Positions 15,267 to 15,401 of a stretch of DNA of 15,401 bases are shown one piece after another (the first letter of the stretch is position 1; each line of letters starts with the position of its first letter). Below the pieces are notes generated by a model, which was not told the DNA's origin, did not search any database, and saw nothing but the letters and a program-made list of their open reading frames with translations. Made by a program: the position numbers and the translations under genes. The DNA is from an uncultured Atopostipes sp. (GTDB lineage Bacteria; Bacillota; Bacilli; Lactobacillales; Carnobacteriaceae_A). The stretch covers positions 1-15,401 of the forward strand of contig CAMYQS010000009.1 in NCBI GenBank assembly GCA_947296835.1, given 5' to 3'.

Positions 15267-15295
15267 TTGACTTTCGAAACTACATTCGATATAAT
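15267..15295 (+). promoter_or_regulatory. rRNA operon promoter P2 (sigma-A type)
   Basis: TTGACT (15267-15272) and a perfect TATAAT (15290-15295) have a 17-bp spacer. The 40 bp upstream are A-rich, UP-element-like. Initiation probably falls at 15301-15302 (A or G). It lies 101 bp downstream of P1, the tandem arrangement usual for Firmicutes rRNA operons. Confidence 0.9.
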
Positions 15296-15301
15296 TGTAA
15301 A

Positions 15302-15401
15302 GCTCACGTGATGAACGAGTTAATTTCTCGTTAAGGCATGTGGTCGAATAGATCTTTGAAAACTGAACAAAGTAATACAACCAAAATGTGCAGGGGTCTT
15401 C
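15302..15401 (+). other. rRNA operon leader (5' part); 16S gene begins beyond the window
   Basis: The transcribed leader starts after P2. It holds a small hairpin AACGAG (15314-15319) / CTCGTT (15327-15332) and then the antitermination and processing region with boxA-like GATCTTTGAAAACTG (15351-15365), followed by AACAAAGTAA, typical of Bacilli rRNA leaders. No 16S 5' end (AGAGTTTGATC) is reached before the window ends. Confidence 0.85.
15351..15365 (+). promoter_or_regulatory. boxA antitermination element
   Basis: GATCTTTGAAAACTG matches the CTTTGAAAACT core of Gram-positive rRNA leader boxA elements. This is the RNA site bound by NusB and S10 (NusE) to make rRNA transcription resistant to termination. 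Assigned from similarity and position. Confidence 0.75.

Noticed and set aside
15314..15332. Hairpin AACGAG/CTCGTT in the rRNA leader as a terminator
   Set aside because: Only a 6-bp stem, followed by AAGGCATG and not a T tract; it is more likely a leader structure.

Overview
This window is a chromosomal housekeeping segment of a low-GC Gram-positive bacterium. The gene order (mfd, a MurJ/SpoVB-type flippase, mazG/yabN, rqcP/yabO, divIC, yabR, tilS, hpt, ftsH, hslO, lysS) is the conserved yab/yac block near the replication origin of Bacilli. The sporulation genes interleaved in Bacillus subtilis (spoVT, yabP, yabQ, spoIIE) are absent, so a non-sporulating member of the Lactobacillales is likely. 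The acidic protein tails and marine/alkaliphile-like feel would fit Carnobacteriaceae-type genera, but that is only a guess. Every gene lies on the + strand.

Layout: (1) 1-5203, a tightly packed unit holding the 3' two thirds of mfd (DNA repair), a MOP-superfamily lipid-linked sugar flippase homologue, a short MazG-type protein and RqcP (ribosome quality control), with gaps of 3 to 8 nt. (2) 5204-5802, divIC (cell division) with its own extended -10 promoter and an intrinsic terminator. (3) 5867-6460, yabR-type S1 RNA-binding protein as a monocistronic unit with promoter and terminator. (4) 6491-10948, tilS (tRNA-Ile lysidine), hpt (purine salvage) and ftsH (membrane AAA+ protease), ending in a strong terminator. 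(5) 10994-13556, hslO (Hsp33) and lysS, ending in a terminator. (6) 13610-14900, an AI-2E-family membrane protein and an elaborate terminator. (7) 14903-15401, no confident gene, then tandem sigma-A promoters and the boxA-containing leader of an rRNA operon. The 16S gene itself starts beyond the window.

Together the genes cover genome maintenance, envelope growth and division, translation (tRNA modification, charging, quality control, rRNA) and protein quality control. There is no sign of mobile elements, CRISPR, phage or a dedicated accessory system, and I do not think an undescribed multi-gene system is present. The observations most worth a second look are small: a terminator hairpin that carries an ideal ribosome binding site and a 10-codon ORF (14848-14902), a short MazG with an altered CPWD motif, overlapping two-codon minigenes at two translation starts, and palindromes lying across the presumed promoters of divIC and ftsH.
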